From an uncultured Methanobrevibacter sp. (GTDB lineage: Archaea > Methanobacteriota > Methanobacteria > Methanobacteriales > Methanobacteriaceae): a stretch of 51,112 bases of DNA. This document shows positions 1 through 8,829 of this stretch, piece after piece. Under the pieces are notes generated by a model, which was not told the origin of the DNA, made no database searches, and worked only from the letters and a program-made list of their open reading frames with translations. How positions within the stretch are numbered: position 1 is the stretch's first letter; every line of letters begins with the position of its first letter. The stretch spans positions 1 through 51,112 of the forward strand of contig ONSJ01000012.1 in assembly GCA_900320515.1 (NCBI GenBank), written 5' to 3'. Both the position numbers and the translations under genes were made by a program.

Positions 1-33
1 ATAGCAGTAACATCTGCCAGGATCAAACAGAAT
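1..33 (-). rRNA. 16S rRNA gene, 5' end only (truncated by window edge)
   Basis: Read on the minus strand, this stretch starts ATTCTGTTTGATCCTGGCAG and continues to the window edge. That is the conserved 5' end of 16S rRNA (the TTTGATCCTGGCAG core targeted by universal forward primers), with the archaeal Methanobrevibacter-type opening. Only about 33 nt are inside the window. The gene runs leftward out of it, so the window borders an rRNA operon. Confidence 0.93.
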
Positions 34-345
34 TGAATCACATAACAGACATAATAAGTATAAAGTATTATGAAGTACGCTAAATATAGACGAGTATTAC
101 ACTAAACTAGTTTGTAACTAATTCACCACATACTACAAAACCAACATCATACTTGAGAAAATTCAAGTACTCACAAATGTATAGCTACATGCGGAATGCA
201 ACCATCATAGTAAAAATTGCTCCATGCAATAATACTTAGGTCATCGCCATAAAACACATAGCACATTTAATAGACAGACAAATTTTATTAACAAATTCAA
301 TTAAAAAATATTGCAAAAAATAATCAAATATGATATAAATAAAAA
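34..345 (-). promoter_or_regulatory. rRNA operon leader and probable promoter
   Basis: This is the non-coding leader upstream of 16S on the minus strand. A TATA-like box reads ATTTATAT on the minus strand (333-340), which would put the transcript start near 310-316 and give a leader of about 280 nt. A perfect 7-bp hairpin (TACTTGA/TCAAGTA, 150-156 and 163-169, 6-nt loop) lies in the leader. The region is less AT-rich than 300-568, as expected for a transcribed leader. From 346 to 568 I see only AT-rich sequence between this promoter and the trmG10 stop. The promoter call is inference; the leader assignment follows from the 16S start. Confidence 0.5.
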
Positions 346-568
346 ATAATATTTTTAATCAAAAAATAATATTAAAAATTGATTATTTAAATTAAAATAA
401 AGTTTTAAGAGATATTTCTAGAAATAATTTTTAAATTCTTAAAAAAACAAAAGAAAAAATAATATTAAACAAAATAATAAAATAAAAAAGAATAATGAAG
501 TTTCATACATGAAAAAATCTTTCTCAAAATAACTAGTATATAAATGTATCCATAATCTTTATAAATGA

Positions 569-1603
569 TTAAAATTTTTTACGAATGACTGAAATAATTC
601 TTGTTAAACTTCTATGCATTTTAATCCCATATTGTTCCACAATGACAAATCCTACATCATCGACCATCGGTTTTAAGTCAACATAATGAGGAGAGGCCAT
701 GCAGAGATAAGCGTCATCCTTCATGTTATCATAGATAGCATGGAAAAATTCCTTGAAAATTTCTTCACCGTCGACATCTCCTGTGGAAGTTGAAATTCCA
801 TAAGGCGGATCGGTAACCACACTAGCTACCTTTTCATACATCTTAAGTTCACGCACATCCAAATGAAAAGTCCTGTAATCCTCGATGCCGTAATAATCCA
901 AATTGATGGCTGTTCCGTTTTGCATTTTCCAGTATATGTCTGAGCCGACGACTTTACATCCTATCAATCCTGCCTCAATCAATATTCCTCCGGTTCCGCA
1001 AAAAGGATCAAGCAGCAATTCGCCTTCTTTAATTCTGGACAGGTTGACCATGCACCTTGCAAGCTTTGGATTCATGGATCCAGGATAGAAAAATGGTCTT
1101 TTATGTGGTTTGCTTTCTTCAAAATGTTTTTTGTTTAACTTTATCCTTTCGATGCCCACATATAAATCGTCACCATAAGCAACCACCCGGACCAATGTGT
1201 TGGGCTTTGATAGATTAACTTTAATGCCGTCGGAATTTTCAAGAATCAGTGTTCCCAACTTTCTTTCATATCCTACAGTATCAACTTCGGAACGAATCCT
1301 TTTTACACGTACGGCAAAGTTCTCATCAATGAAATCTGACCAGTCAACATCTGAAACATCCTTGTCCAAATTCTCAACATCAGTTTTTAAGATATGCTCA
1401 TGAATCTCATGAGTATAACCCAGTCTTCTGGTTAAAATTTGATAATAATCCATGAAATTATCCTGTGAAATATCTTTTAAAACCACCAGTCCCTCGGTTA
1501 CACTATCTATTTTAGCATCAATATCTTCACATTCCATAACTGCCTTCAGTTCAGCCAACGGCAATTCCGGATGTTCCTGTGATTGTATACATAATAATTC
1601 CAT
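569..1603 (-). CDS. tRNA (guanine(10)-N2)-dimethyltransferase (TrmG10 family)
   Basis: A THUMP-containing RNA methyltransferase, 344 aa, the usual family length. The N-terminal ~165 residues form the ferredoxin-like/THUMP tRNA-binding part. The C-terminal Rossmann methyltransferase carries DPFCGTGG (199-206) for S-adenosylmethionine binding and the catalytic DPPYG (265-269), typical of N2-guanine methylation. It would form m2G/m2,2G at position 10 of tRNAs. The ATG at 1603 is preceded by AGGTGA at good spacing. It lies alone between the PH-domain gene and the rRNA promoter. Confidence 0.9.
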   Translation of the reverse strand: MELLCIQSQEHPELPLAELKAVMECEDIDAKIDSVTEGLVVLKDISQDNFMDYYQILTRRLGYTHEIHEHILKTDVENLDKDVSDVDWSDFIDENFAVRVKRIRSEVDTVGYERKLGTLILENSDGIKVNLSKPNTLVRVVAYGDDLYVGIERIKLNKKHFEESKPHKRPFFYPGSMNPKLARCMVNLSRIKEGELLLDPFCGTGGILIEAGLIGCKVVGSDIYWKMQNGTAINLDYYGIEDYRTFHLDVRELKMYEKVASVVTDPPYGISTSTGDVDGEEIFKEFFHAIYDNMKDDAYLCMASPHYVDLKPMVDDVGFVIVEQYGIKMHRSLTRIISVIRKKF

Positions 1604-1662
1604 TGAAATTCACCTAAATCAAAATGTCTTTGTTACTTTTATAAAAAGAAATGTATGAATAC

Positions 1663-2787
1663 CTATTTTTTAAATTTGTCAAAATGTCTTTGAATGGCTT
1701 TTTCAGATGATGCATCTACATCTTCAGGTTCATTTTGACGATATTCCTCGACCACTTCATTATAATAACTTTGAGGTTCATTATTTTGATAATAATCTTC
1801 ACTACCATAAGAATGCTCATCGCGTATTCTGTCATATTGGTTATTGTTTTGGCGAGGATTTTGAGACCCTCTGAATCCAGTGTCATAAGGTTCATATTCA
1901 TAGGTGTGGCGAGGATGTTGGCTTGAAACATTATCCAAATTTTCAGGATAATAATCGTATTCCCTTCTCTGATATGAATTTCTCTCATGGGTTATCGGAG
2001 TTATAGGCTCATACTCATCGTAATAATCATTTCTTCCAACATAATCATCATGACTTAAATAATCATCATTTCTTGAATAAGAATCATTTCTTCCGACATA
2101 ATCATCACGATTTGAATAATGATCATTTCTGGAATAAGGGTCGTTTCTGCCGACATAATCATCATTTCTAGAATAAGGATCATTTCTGGAATAGCGTTCG
2201 CCATCATCCACATATCCCCTTTCAGAGTAATGAGGCATCTGCTGTGGAGGGGCTTGGAAATTCCTTGACCCGACCATTCTTGAGAATATGGCTTCCTCAA
2301 CTTCGGAAGGATTGGAAACACTTTTAAGCTCCATCTGATTGTTATCATAAGCGCTGAAAACTGAAATTGATCCCACATTGATTATCTTTCCGATAATGCT
2401 TTGGGAAGTGTTAATATCCTGAATTGTTGCATAAGGCATATAATTTTTTTTAGTGGAAATTACGCCGGATTTGATAACAATTTTAGTGTCGGTTAATGTG
2501 TATTCGGTTGAATACCATCCGACCAACTGCCAGATTATATAAATAACATTAATAAGAATGATTACAAAAAAGGCAATGGCTGTATAACTTGTCAGGGAAA
2601 GATTGATTCTGGAAATCATATAAACCTGCATGTGCCCTATAAATTTGATTGCCATAGGTGATACGGTTAAGATGACTATCAGTATAACAATACCCAGAAT
2701 AGCCTTTTTGCATCCCAAAATCATATTGGGTCGAGTTTGATAAAGGACCCTTTCATTTGCCCTTGAATCATTTTTATCAAATAACAT
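1663..2787 (-). CDS. PH domain (bPH2/YdbS-like) membrane protein with repetitive acidic/Asn tail
   Basis: 374 aa. Two hydrophobic segments (about 30-50 and 68-90) precede a bacterial-type PH domain (about 93-172), whose TKIVIKSGVI and MPYATIQDI stretches are typical of bPH2 (DUF304) proteins. The remaining ~200 residues are low complexity, rich in Y, R, N and D, with a run of YSRND and DDYVGRND units (about 199-258). The tail is probably disordered and cytoplasmic. bPH2 proteins are membrane-associated but their substrate is generally unknown. The first ATG lacks a clear Shine-Dalgarno. The C/D sRNA and PAN lie upstream on the same strand. Confidence 0.8.
   Translation of the reverse strand: MLFDKNDSRANERVLYQTRPNMILGCKKAILGIVILIVILTVSPMAIKFIGHMQVYMISRINLSLTSYTAIAFFVIILINVIYIIWQLVGWYSTEYTLTDTKIVIKSGVISTKKNYMPYATIQDINTSQSIIGKIINVGSISVFSAYDNNQMELKSVSNPSEVEEAIFSRMVGSRNFQAPPQQMPHYSERGYVDDGERYSRNDPYSRNDDYVGRNDPYSRNDHYSNRDDYVGRNDSYSRNDDYLSHDDYVGRNDYYDEYEPITPITHERNSYQRREYDYYPENLDNVSSQHPRHTYEYEPYDTGFRGSQNPRQNNNQYDRIRDEHSYGSEDYYQNNEPQSYYNEVVEEYRQNEPEDVDASSEKAIQRHFDKFKK
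2014..2193 (-). repeat. In-gene tandem repeat coding for YSRND / DDYVGRND units
   Basis: About 60 codons of imperfect repeats inside the PH-domain gene. The protein reads as alternating YSRND and DDYVGRND motifs, with several near-identical DNA copies of the corresponding 15-24 nt blocks. Such arrays change length by slippage or recombination and may differ between strains. Confidence 0.75.
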
Positions 2788-2840
2788 AATATACTATTAG
2801 AATTTATTTTAAATAAAGTTTTAGAAAAAAAGTTATAAAA

Positions 2841-2906
2841 AATAAGCCTCAGCTCGCCCATCATTCATCACGTATCAGAGCTCATAGGGTTCATCATTGG
2901 CTTATT
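2841..2906 (-). ncRNA. C/D box sRNA (2'-O-methylation guide)
   Basis: Read on the minus strand, this 66-nt element has every part of an archaeal C/D box sRNA. In order: terminal stem AATAAGCC/GGCTTATT; C box ATGATGA; 12-nt guide ACCCTATGAGCT; D' box CTGA; 3-nt linker; C' box GTGATGA; 12-nt guide ATGATGGGCGAG; D box CTGA. Both guides are exactly 12 nt, the usual archaeal spacing. Under the N+5 rule each guide would direct methylation of a C, in targets AGCUCAUAGGGU and CUCGCCCAUCAU. I could not identify the targets. It lies 11 nt after the PAN stop codon and may be processed from the PAN 3' UTR. Confidence 0.9.
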
Positions 2907-2917
2907 GTAAATTAAAT

Positions 2918-4174
2918 TTATCCGAACATCATTCCTGCTTCTGATTTAAATATTTCGTCTTCTTTATTTTTATCCATAACTTTATCTACAGCTTTCATAA
3001 AGTCATCGACAGTGATCTTATCACGTTTAGCACGAATTGCAAACATACCTGCTTCGGTACATACTGCCTTTAAATCAGCACCGGAAAAGCCATCTGTCAA
3101 ATCAGCCAACAGGTCAACGTCAGCCTCTTCATCAAATGACATGTTTTTAGTGTGAATCTTAAGTATTTCACGTCTGCCTTCTTCATTTGGAAGTGGAACT
3201 TCAATGAATCTGTCGAAACGACCCGGACGTAAAAGTGCAGGGTCTAAAATATCAGGCCTGTTGGTTGCACCGATAATTCCGATGTCACCTCTTGATTCGA
3301 ATCCATCGAGTTCAGCGAGAAGCTGCATCAATGTTCTTTGAACTTCCCTGTCCCCACTGGTGGAACTTTTGAGCCTTTTTGCAGCAACAGCATCCAATTC
3401 GTCAATGAATATGATGGCAGGAGCCTTTTCTTTGGCGAGTTCGAACACTTCACGAACAAGCCTTGCACCTTCACCGATGTACTTTTTAACAAATTCGGAA
3501 GCTACAATCTTAATGAATGTTGCATTGGTTTCATTAGCAACTGCCTTTGCAAGCAGGGTTTTACCGGTTCCAGGAGGTCCGTATAATAATATTCCTTTAG
3601 GAGGTTCTATTCCTACCCTTTCAAACAATTCCGGTTCGGTCAAAGGAAGTTCGACTGTTTCCTTAACTTCAATGATTTGATCTTCCAAACCACCGATTTT
3701 ATCATATGTTATGTCAGGCTTGGTTTCAATTTCCATTCCGGAAACATTTGCATCCTTCTCGGACGGCAGTACTTCAACTATACCGAATGTCTGTTGATTT
3801 AAAGCCACCCTTGAACCAGGCACCAATAATTTTTCATCTAAGAATTTTGAGTAATTAACAAGAAAACTAGGTCCAGTGCTGCTTTTAACTGTCATTCTAT
3901 GATCATCTAATACTTCTGTAATAGTAGCAAGCACTAATGGAGGGGATCTGAATCTGTCTACTTCTGATCTAAGAGATTTAACTTCTCTTTCAAGTCTAAT
4001 CTTTTCATTTTCTATCAAGACTTTATCCTTTTCTAATTTCCTAACTTTCCACATTAAGTTACTTTTAGCTTTGGATTTTTCTTCTCTTAAAATATCAATT
4101 TCCTCTTGTAGATAATCTACCTTTTGGATTAACTGCTCTTTTGAAGAATTTTCCAAATCATTAAAATCATCCAT
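2918..4174 (-). CDS. pan: Proteasome-activating nucleotidase (PAN)
   Basis: Hexameric AAA+ unfoldase that feeds substrates to the archaeal 20S proteasome. Order from this start: N-terminal coiled coil (about 10-75), OB domain (about 80-140), AAA domain with Walker A GPPGTGKT (about 199-206), Walker [10 protein letters not shown], sensor ATNRPDILD and arginine finger LRPGRFDR. The usual C-terminal HbYX docking motif appears as MFG, with Phe where Tyr is typical. The ATG at 4174 is preferred because GGAG lies 9 nt upstream, whereas the ATG at 4183 abuts it. About 418 aa, normal length. Transcribed divergently from MBF1. Confidence 0.95.
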   Translation of the reverse strand: MDDFNDLENSSKEQLIQKVDYLQEEIDILREEKSKAKSNLMWKVRKLEKDKVLIENEKIRLEREVKSLRSEVDRFRSPPLVLATITEVLDDHRMTVKSSTGPSFLVNYSKFLDEKLLVPGSRVALNQQTFGIVEVLPSEKDANVSGMEIETKPDITYDKIGGLEDQIIEVKETVELPLTEPELFERVGIEPPKGILLYGPPGTGKTLLAKAVANETNATFIKIVASEFVKKYIGEGARLVREVFELAKEKAPAIIFIDELDAVAAKRLKSSTSGDREVQRTLMQLLAELDGFESRGDIGIIGATNRPDILDPALLRPGRFDRFIEVPLPNEEGRREILKIHTKNMSFDEEADVDLLADLTDGFSGADLKAVCTEAGMFAIRAKRDKITVDDFMKAVDKVMDKNKEDEIFKSEAGMMFG

Positions 4175-4212
4175 GTGAATCATCTCCAGTTAGTTTAAAA
4201 TTTTAACAACAT

Positions 4213-4251
4213 GTTACTTTAATAACAATTAGTAACTTTAAAGTATTTAAA
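4213..4251 (-). promoter_or_regulatory. PAN promoter with inverted repeat near the start site
   Basis: The TATA box TTTAAATA on the minus strand covers 4244-4251, predicting a start near 4220. An inverted repeat GTTAC (4213-4217) / GTAAC (4232-4236) brackets that position, where a repressor would act. This is inference from spacing only. Confidence 0.4.
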
Positions 4252-4281
4252 GGTATTCATTTTAATTTGTACTAACAATTA

Positions 4282-4289
4282 TTATATAA
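4282..4289 (+). promoter_or_regulatory. TATA box for MBF1
   Basis: TTATATAA lies about 50 nt upstream of the MBF1 ATG. Initiation would fall near 4312, leaving a short leader that contains AAGGA (4322-4326). Confidence 0.45.
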
Positions 4290-4336
4290 CATTAATAATA
4301 TATATTAATTTAGAAAAAATTAAGGAACTGATTACT

Positions 4337-4837
4337 ATGGAATGTGAAATTTGTGGCAAACCAGTGCCAGAAAACAATCCAATAAGAGCAAAGATTGAAG
4401 GATCAGTAATGGTTGTATGTAAAGAGTGCTCAAAACTTGGAAAAGTTCAAAAAGCACCGCCTAAACCAAAATTCGTTAAGCAAAATAAAAAGAATAATAA
4501 CAAAAGGCCTGCAACCACAAGGAACAAACCTTACTCCAGAAACGATGAACCTTCAGAAGAATTAATTGAAGACTTCAGCTTTGAAGTCAGAAAAGCCAGA
4601 GAAGCGAAAAACTGGTCCCGTGAAGATTTAGGTAAAAAGATAAACGAAAGGGTTTCAGTAATAACAAGAATTGAAACCGGCAAAATGACTCCAGACACCA
4701 AACTTACAAAAAAACTGGAAAGGACACTGGACATAACCCTTCTTGAAAAAGTAGACAACATTGACTTAAATCAATTCATCAATAATTCATCTGGAGAAAG
4801 AACATTAGGCAACATCATGAAAATTAAAAGAAAATAG
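4337..4837 (+). CDS. Multiprotein bridging factor aMBF1 (zinc ribbon + HTH)
   Basis: 166 aa. The N-terminal zinc ribbon has CEIC and CKEC pairs in the first ~35 residues. A basic, Asn/Lys-rich linker follows, then a cro/C1-type helix-turn-helix (about residues 78-135, with WSREDLGKKI and VSVITRIETGKMTP). This is the archaeal MBF1 arrangement. The archaeal protein associates with ribosomes or transcription; its exact role is unsettled. The linker contains PYSRND, the same unit that is repeated in the PH-domain protein nearby. Divergent from PAN. Confidence 0.9.
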   Translation: MECEICGKPVPENNPIRAKIEGSVMVVCKECSKLGKVQKAPPKPKFVKQNKKNNNKRPATTRNKPYSRNDEPSEELIEDFSFEVRKAREAKNWSREDLGKKINERVSVITRIETGKMTPDTKLTKKLERTLDITLLEKVDNIDLNQFINNSSGERTLGNIMKIKRK

Positions 4838-4855
4838 CTATTTTACATAGCTATT
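4833..4855. terminator. Hairpin shared by convergent gene ends
   Basis: AATAGCTA (4833-4840) and TAGCTATT (4848-4855) form a perfect 8-bp stem with a 7-nt loop. It overlaps the MBF1 stop codon and the end of the convergent DUF356-like gene, so it may act in both directions. Confidence 0.5.
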
Positions 4856-5269
4856 CAACTTATCATTTCTGATATGCCTTTCCTTTTTATTTATTTTATA
4901 ATCAATCATCCCATCATTGATGGCTTTAGTGGAATGATATTGGCTGAACTCTTCAGCACTGTTTAAAACATATTCCAATTTGGAATAGGCACCATATTCA
5001 TCACTAACAACTACAACATGAGCCGGAGGATGAATCTTTTTAACCTGCATAATGCTTAATGTAGTGTCCTCCTTTACAAAAAATGCAATGGCAACATTGG
5101 ATTTGGTTTTAAGTTTGGAATTCAGGATTCCTTCAACCAATGAATCAGCAAACTTCGCATCAACAACCTTAGGTTTTGTAGTCAGGTTCAAGTTACCATG
5201 ACGCTCCATATCTGCAATTGCGCTAAGCAATTTGGAATTGTTTTCTCCTCTAACTAATATCAACGCCAT
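4838..5269 (-). CDS. Conserved methanogen protein, DUF356-like
   Basis: 143 aa from the ATG at 5269. The opening MALILVRG, followed by KVVDAKFAD, VKEDTTLSIMQVKKIHPPAH and VVVSDEY, resembles the small methanogen family DUF356, whose function is unknown; the assignment is from memory of the pattern. No membrane segment or signal peptide. The ATG at 5269 is chosen because AGGTGA overlaps the upstream stop and gives 5-nt spacing; the in-frame GTG at 5278 is part of that Shine-Dalgarno. It is tightly coupled to the upstream exported-protein gene. Confidence 0.7.
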   Translation of the reverse strand: MALILVRGENNSKLLSAIADMERHGNLNLTTKPKVVDAKFADSLVEGILNSKLKTKSNVAIAFFVKEDTTLSIMQVKKIHPPAHVVVVSDEYGAYSKLEYVLNSAEEFSQYHSTKAINDGMIDYKINKKERHIRNDKLNSYVK

Positions 5270-5274
5270 GATAA

Positions 5275-6540
5275 TCACCTATTCTGGAAGGATTTTAATA
5301 ATCTTGATCTGAATACGACTAAAAGTATTAAAATGATTCCTACAGCAGTTTGAATACTGCCCAATATGTTCAGAATGTTACCGTCAATAGGCAAGTCCCA
5401 TGCAGGAGAAGACCTGTCTCCCGGAAGTGCATTGAAATAGACACCTACCGCTTTGGAACCTTGCTTGACGTTAATGTCTTTAGGTTCCACATGGTCAACA
5501 CCCATGATAAGCCCATTTTTAATTGCTCTGTTTACTGAACCTGCAATAGCTGATGCATCATATCCGTATTTTGCAACGGATGCCTCAACAATTTCGGATG
5601 TGGTTTCCGCCAAACCAGGTTTGTCACTTCCATAAACTGCAACGCTGACCGCATTCGGACTTATGGTTAATGCAGAACCCAATGCCTCATATGCATGAAC
5701 AACCCTAAGATTTGCTCCACAAACAGGACATTTGTCGTATGATTCAGCTTTAGGATAACCCATACCCCATCCGCAATCATCACAGAGTTTTGAGTATTCA
5801 TCATCCATCGGATAACCTGTCTGATTCATGTCAACAGGAGTAAACATGTCGTCTGTTGAAATTCCAGAAATTAAATTCACTCCACCACCACCGTATCTTT
5901 CACCGGAGTCCTTGGCCACTTCACCCATTGCCTCTGAAAGAATTGTGGTTGCAGGGTAACCGTCCCTGATCATCTTTCCGATATTCATTGCTGTCTCTTT
6001 TCTGACAGTGTCAGCAGTACCGTATAACGGATTTCCTTCAGTGTTCCTTAAGTGAATAATAGCTCCTTTTTGACCAGGCTGCAATGTAGCCACACCACTG
6101 GTATACGGAGTTACCTTAATATCGTGACTTGCATCATCAACAGTGATTACATAAGCATTAAAAGAACCTCCAATAGCTGCACCAATACTTGGACCGCCAA
6201 CTACCAGACGAGCCCCATTAAATTGAGAAGCGAGGGATGCCGCAGAAGCTGCAGAAGCATTATTTTCCAAATTAGCTACCGCATCAATAACGGAATCCAA
6301 CCTTGTATCAGAACTACCAGTACCCCCAGAGAGCACTGCAAAATGATTATTTTTAGACATTAAAAATGTAGACTGGAACATGTTTTCTGCAAAAGACATA
6401 CTCCCCGCTGCTGCCCCATTAGGGTCCTTACCGGAAGGGTCTGTAATAACAATAATGTTACAAGTAGCTGCAACGCTACTCATTGTCATCAAAAATACGA
6501 TTAAAAAAACAATAGACATGTGGAATTTGGTTATCTTCAT
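5275..6540 (-). CDS. Exported, membrane-anchored protein with zinc ribbon; function unknown
   Basis: 421 aa. An N-terminal signal or anchor sequence (about 8-26) and a C-terminal transmembrane helix (about 390-412) suggest an outward-facing protein tethered at the end. The body is Ala/Gly-rich and includes one CxxC...CxxC pair (C253/C256, C271/C274) like a zinc ribbon. I recognise no enzyme motif. The start overlaps the upstream gene by 4 nt and its stop overlaps the Shine-Dalgarno of the next gene, so the three genes look like one transcript leading away from the pseudomurein genes. A cell-envelope role is inferred from context only. Confidence 0.65.
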   Translation of the reverse strand: MKITKFHMSIVFLIVFLMTMSSVAATCNIIVITDPSGKDPNGAAAGSMSFAENMFQSTFLMSKNNHFAVLSGGTGSSDTRLDSVIDAVANLENNASAASAASLASQFNGARLVVGGPSIGAAIGGSFNAYVITVDDASHDIKVTPYTSGVATLQPGQKGAIIHLRNTEGNPLYGTADTVRKETAMNIGKMIRDGYPATTILSEAMGEVAKDSGERYGGGGVNLISGISTDDMFTPVDMNQTGYPMDDEYSKLCDDCGWGMGYPKAESYDKCPVCGANLRVVHAYEALGSALTISPNAVSVAVYGSDKPGLAETTSEIVEASVAKYGYDASAIAGSVNRAIKNGLIMGVDHVEPKDINVKQGSKAVGVYFNALPGDRSSPAWDLPIDGNILNILGSIQTAVGIILILLVVFRSRLLKSFQNR

Positions 6541-6983
6541 CCAGTCACCCCACCCGTCTGATTCTTTAATTCAACAGATGAAAAGTCTTCTATTACGGTT
6601 ACTGTAACAACACCGGTATTTTTATCAACCTGCACATCCGCAGCAGTAATTGGTTCAACAGATGTACCTGGTACTGTCGACCGTGTTGCAAACTCTTGAG
6701 CCGTCTGTATCGCATCCTGCAGCGAAACTTCTCTTTTGGAAGTTTTTAAAATATCATCATAGATGACACTTCCATCCCTGAAACCTGCCTGCATAACGTT
6801 ATATCTAACAGTGTCTGCGGGAACAATATCATTGCCTTTAACAATGACTCCAGAAATAGGAATACCGTCATCAATATCAGTAGATGAAGCAAATGCAACA
6901 TATGTGATTAAACGACCACAAAGAATTAAAATAAACGCTAATAATAAAATTATTAATGTGTCTCTCCTAATCTTTATAAACAT
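6537..6983 (-). CDS. Small membrane-anchored extracytoplasmic protein, POTRA-like
   Basis: 148 aa from the ATG at 6983, which has GAGGA 7 nt upstream; an alternative ATG lies at 6989. One N-terminal transmembrane helix (about 8-32) is followed by an extracytoplasmic domain. The stretch ISGVIVKGNDIVPADTVRY, then an AGFRDGSVIYDD segment, resembles the first half of a POTRA domain (beta strand, GN turn, helix, D). That similarity is weak and by eye. The next gene overlaps it by 4 nt, implying translational coupling. Confidence 0.6.
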   Translation of the reverse strand: MFIKIRRDTLIILLLAFILILCGRLITYVAFASSTDIDDGIPISGVIVKGNDIVPADTVRYNVMQAGFRDGSVIYDDILKTSKREVSLQDAIQTAQEFATRSTVPGTSVEPITAADVQVDKNTGVVTVTVIEDFSSVELKNQTGGVTG

Positions 6984-7065
6984 GTTCATATCCTCATAGT
7001 CTCATATTCTTTTAAAAAGAATGAATTTATACATTTATTATATTAAATCAATATAATATTTAAAT

Positions 7066-8811
7066 TTATATTATGTCGGATAAAAGTGACTCCGCAGGAT
7101 CCATTCCCTGAGCACCTATCAACAAAATTATATCATCATCATCAGCTTTTTTATAGACTTCAGTCAAACAGTCCTTCAAATTATCAAAATGAGTGTATTC
7201 GATGTTGTTTTCATCTAAAGTATTGAAAAATACCTCTCTTTCATCATCTTCGACAAAGTTCAATTCATTTACAACATCATTGCTTGAAGACAAATACAAT
7301 TCGATATCATCGTTCATGGACTCTACCAGTGCATCAACATTCAACTGGTTGATTTCAACTCCCCTGGAACCTCTGATTGCACAGGCAACATGCAACTTCC
7401 GATTCTCAGGAAGCAACTTGAGGGTTTCTGAAATTGTAGCCTTTATTCCATCTGGATTATGTGCAAAATCATCATATATCAGAGGTTTGTCATTCAGCTT
7501 AGCAAATCGTCTGTTCAATGCCTTATATGTCTTAACGCCTTCAACTATTTTATCGATGCCTATTCTCAAAGAGATGCATGCACCAATAGCTGATAAAATG
7601 TTTTGGATAAAATGATTGCCTTTAAAAGGCAGCTCATCAATTGTTAAAATAGGCTCGCCCTTATAGATTATTGCATCGCCGTCAAAGTACACAGCGTTAT
7701 CCTTATCAAGCTCAGACATTGATGTGAAAAACGGATGTTCAGCATCCAATGACCTTACCCTCTCATCATCATAATTCAAAACAGTGATTCCTTTTCCAAT
7801 AGCTTCAGGAACTGCCTTAATCTCATTATAAACATCATCAATTGAGTTTACAAGACCGATATGGTCCATAGCAATATTTGTTATTACACCAACTGTCGGA
7901 TTAACCGCCCTGCTCATCAGTGCAGCATGGTTTTCCATCAGTTTTCCCAGCCATCCCTGAACTTCTGACACCTCAATAACCAAATAATCAATGTGACTGT
8001 TTTTTCTGACTTCATCTGAAATCAATTTGGAAACCATAGGGTCGATTAAGGTATTGAATTCGGATTCGCTGTCGGTATTTGTCAATACATGAAAACCTGC
8101 ATTATTCAAAATGTGATAAATCAAGTGTGATGTTGTTGACTTTCCGTTTGTTCCTGTAATCACAACATTCTTGGAAAGTGGAGAATCATTCTGTATGGTA
8201 TGTGAAAGCGCAAATGCATTTGCAAGTTCAATCTTATCTGTGATAATCAACGGAAATCCCAATCTGTTTGCAGCTTCAATGGCCCCATCCTTTGGATTTT
8301 GTGTAATTAGGCATGCAATGTTTTTATTGAATGCCATCTCAATGCCTGTTGCGTTAATCCAATGCCTTATGACAATGTCTCCGGTATGGGCATCATTTAA
8401 AAATGTGAATCTTCCGCTAAATCCATCGATTGAGAAAAATTCGTCATTGCCGACAATTCTTCCTTCAACGGCACTAACCAGATCACAGATGTTTTCCAAC
8501 CTTTCAGGCTTTGAAATCCTTAATGCGAAATCACTTGCGGCATCAATGTCATCTATAATAATCATTGGAAAGTTTAATCTGTTTGCAGTCTCAATGGCTC
8601 CGTCTCTAGGTTCTGGAGTTATCAGGCATGCAATGTTTTGATTGAATGCCATTTCAACACCCACCGGATCAACCCATTCCCTAATGACAATATCTCCTGT
8701 GTGGGCATCATGCAAAAAAGTGAATTTTCCAGTAAATCCGTCAATTGAGAAAAAATCATCATTTCCTATAAGCTTTCCATTTATAGAGTCAACCAAATCT
8801 TGAATATCCAT
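7066..8811 (-). CDS. Pseudomurein-type Mur ligase with duplicated N-terminal domain
   Basis: About 581 aa. The Mur ligase core has the ATP-binding GTNGKSTT (about 220-227), the central-domain motif NIAMDHIG and the C-terminal YDDFAHNPD. Methanobacteriales Mur homologues are thought to build the peptide of pseudomurein. The N terminus carries two tandem copies of the same ~100-residue domain (about 11-97 and 115-201), roughly 69 percent identical over 87 positions. The ATG at 8811 is preferred, with GGTGA upstream. The MraY homologue precedes it. Total length exceeds the usual 430-500 aa because of the duplication. Confidence 0.88.
   Translation of the reverse strand: MDIQDLVDSINGKLIGNDDFFSIDGFTGKFTFLHDAHTGDIVIREWVDPVGVEMAFNQNIACLITPEPRDGAIETANRLNFPMIIIDDIDAASDFALRISKPERLENICDLVSAVEGRIVGNDEFFSIDGFSGRFTFLNDAHTGDIVIRHWINATGIEMAFNKNIACLITQNPKDGAIEAANRLGFPLIITDKIELANAFALSHTIQNDSPLSKNVVITGTNGKSTTSHLIYHILNNAGFHVLTNTDSESEFNTLIDPMVSKLISDEVRKNSHIDYLVIEVSEVQGWLGKLMENHAALMSRAVNPTVGVITNIAMDHIGLVNSIDDVYNEIKAVPEAIGKGITVLNYDDERVRSLDAEHPFFTSMSELDKDNAVYFDGDAIIYKGEPILTIDELPFKGNHFIQNILSAIGACISLRIGIDKIVEGVKTYKALNRRFAKLNDKPLIYDDFAHNPDGIKATISETLKLLPENRKLHVACAIRGSRGVEINQLNVDALVESMNDDIELYLSSSNDVVNELNFVEDDEREVFFNTLDENNIEYTHFDNLKDCLTEVYKKADDDDIILLIGAQGMDPAESLLSDII
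8209..8781 (-). repeat. Internal tandem duplication (two ~260-bp copies, 312-bp period) in the Mur ligase gene
   Basis: The two copies lie at about 8521-8781 and 8209-8469. Both encode a domain containing GND(D/E)FFSIDGF, DAHTGDIVIR, EMAFN, NIACLIT and DGAIE. DNA similarity is also high, so the duplication looks fairly recent or is kept similar by gene conversion. Confidence 0.9.
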
Positions 8812-8829
8812 AAAAATCACCGAAATAAA

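Noticed and set aside
2014..2193. Repeat block considered as a CRISPR array
   Set aside because: Repeats are in frame, imperfect and contiguous, with no unique spacers. No cas genes or CRISPR repeats were seen anywhere in the window.
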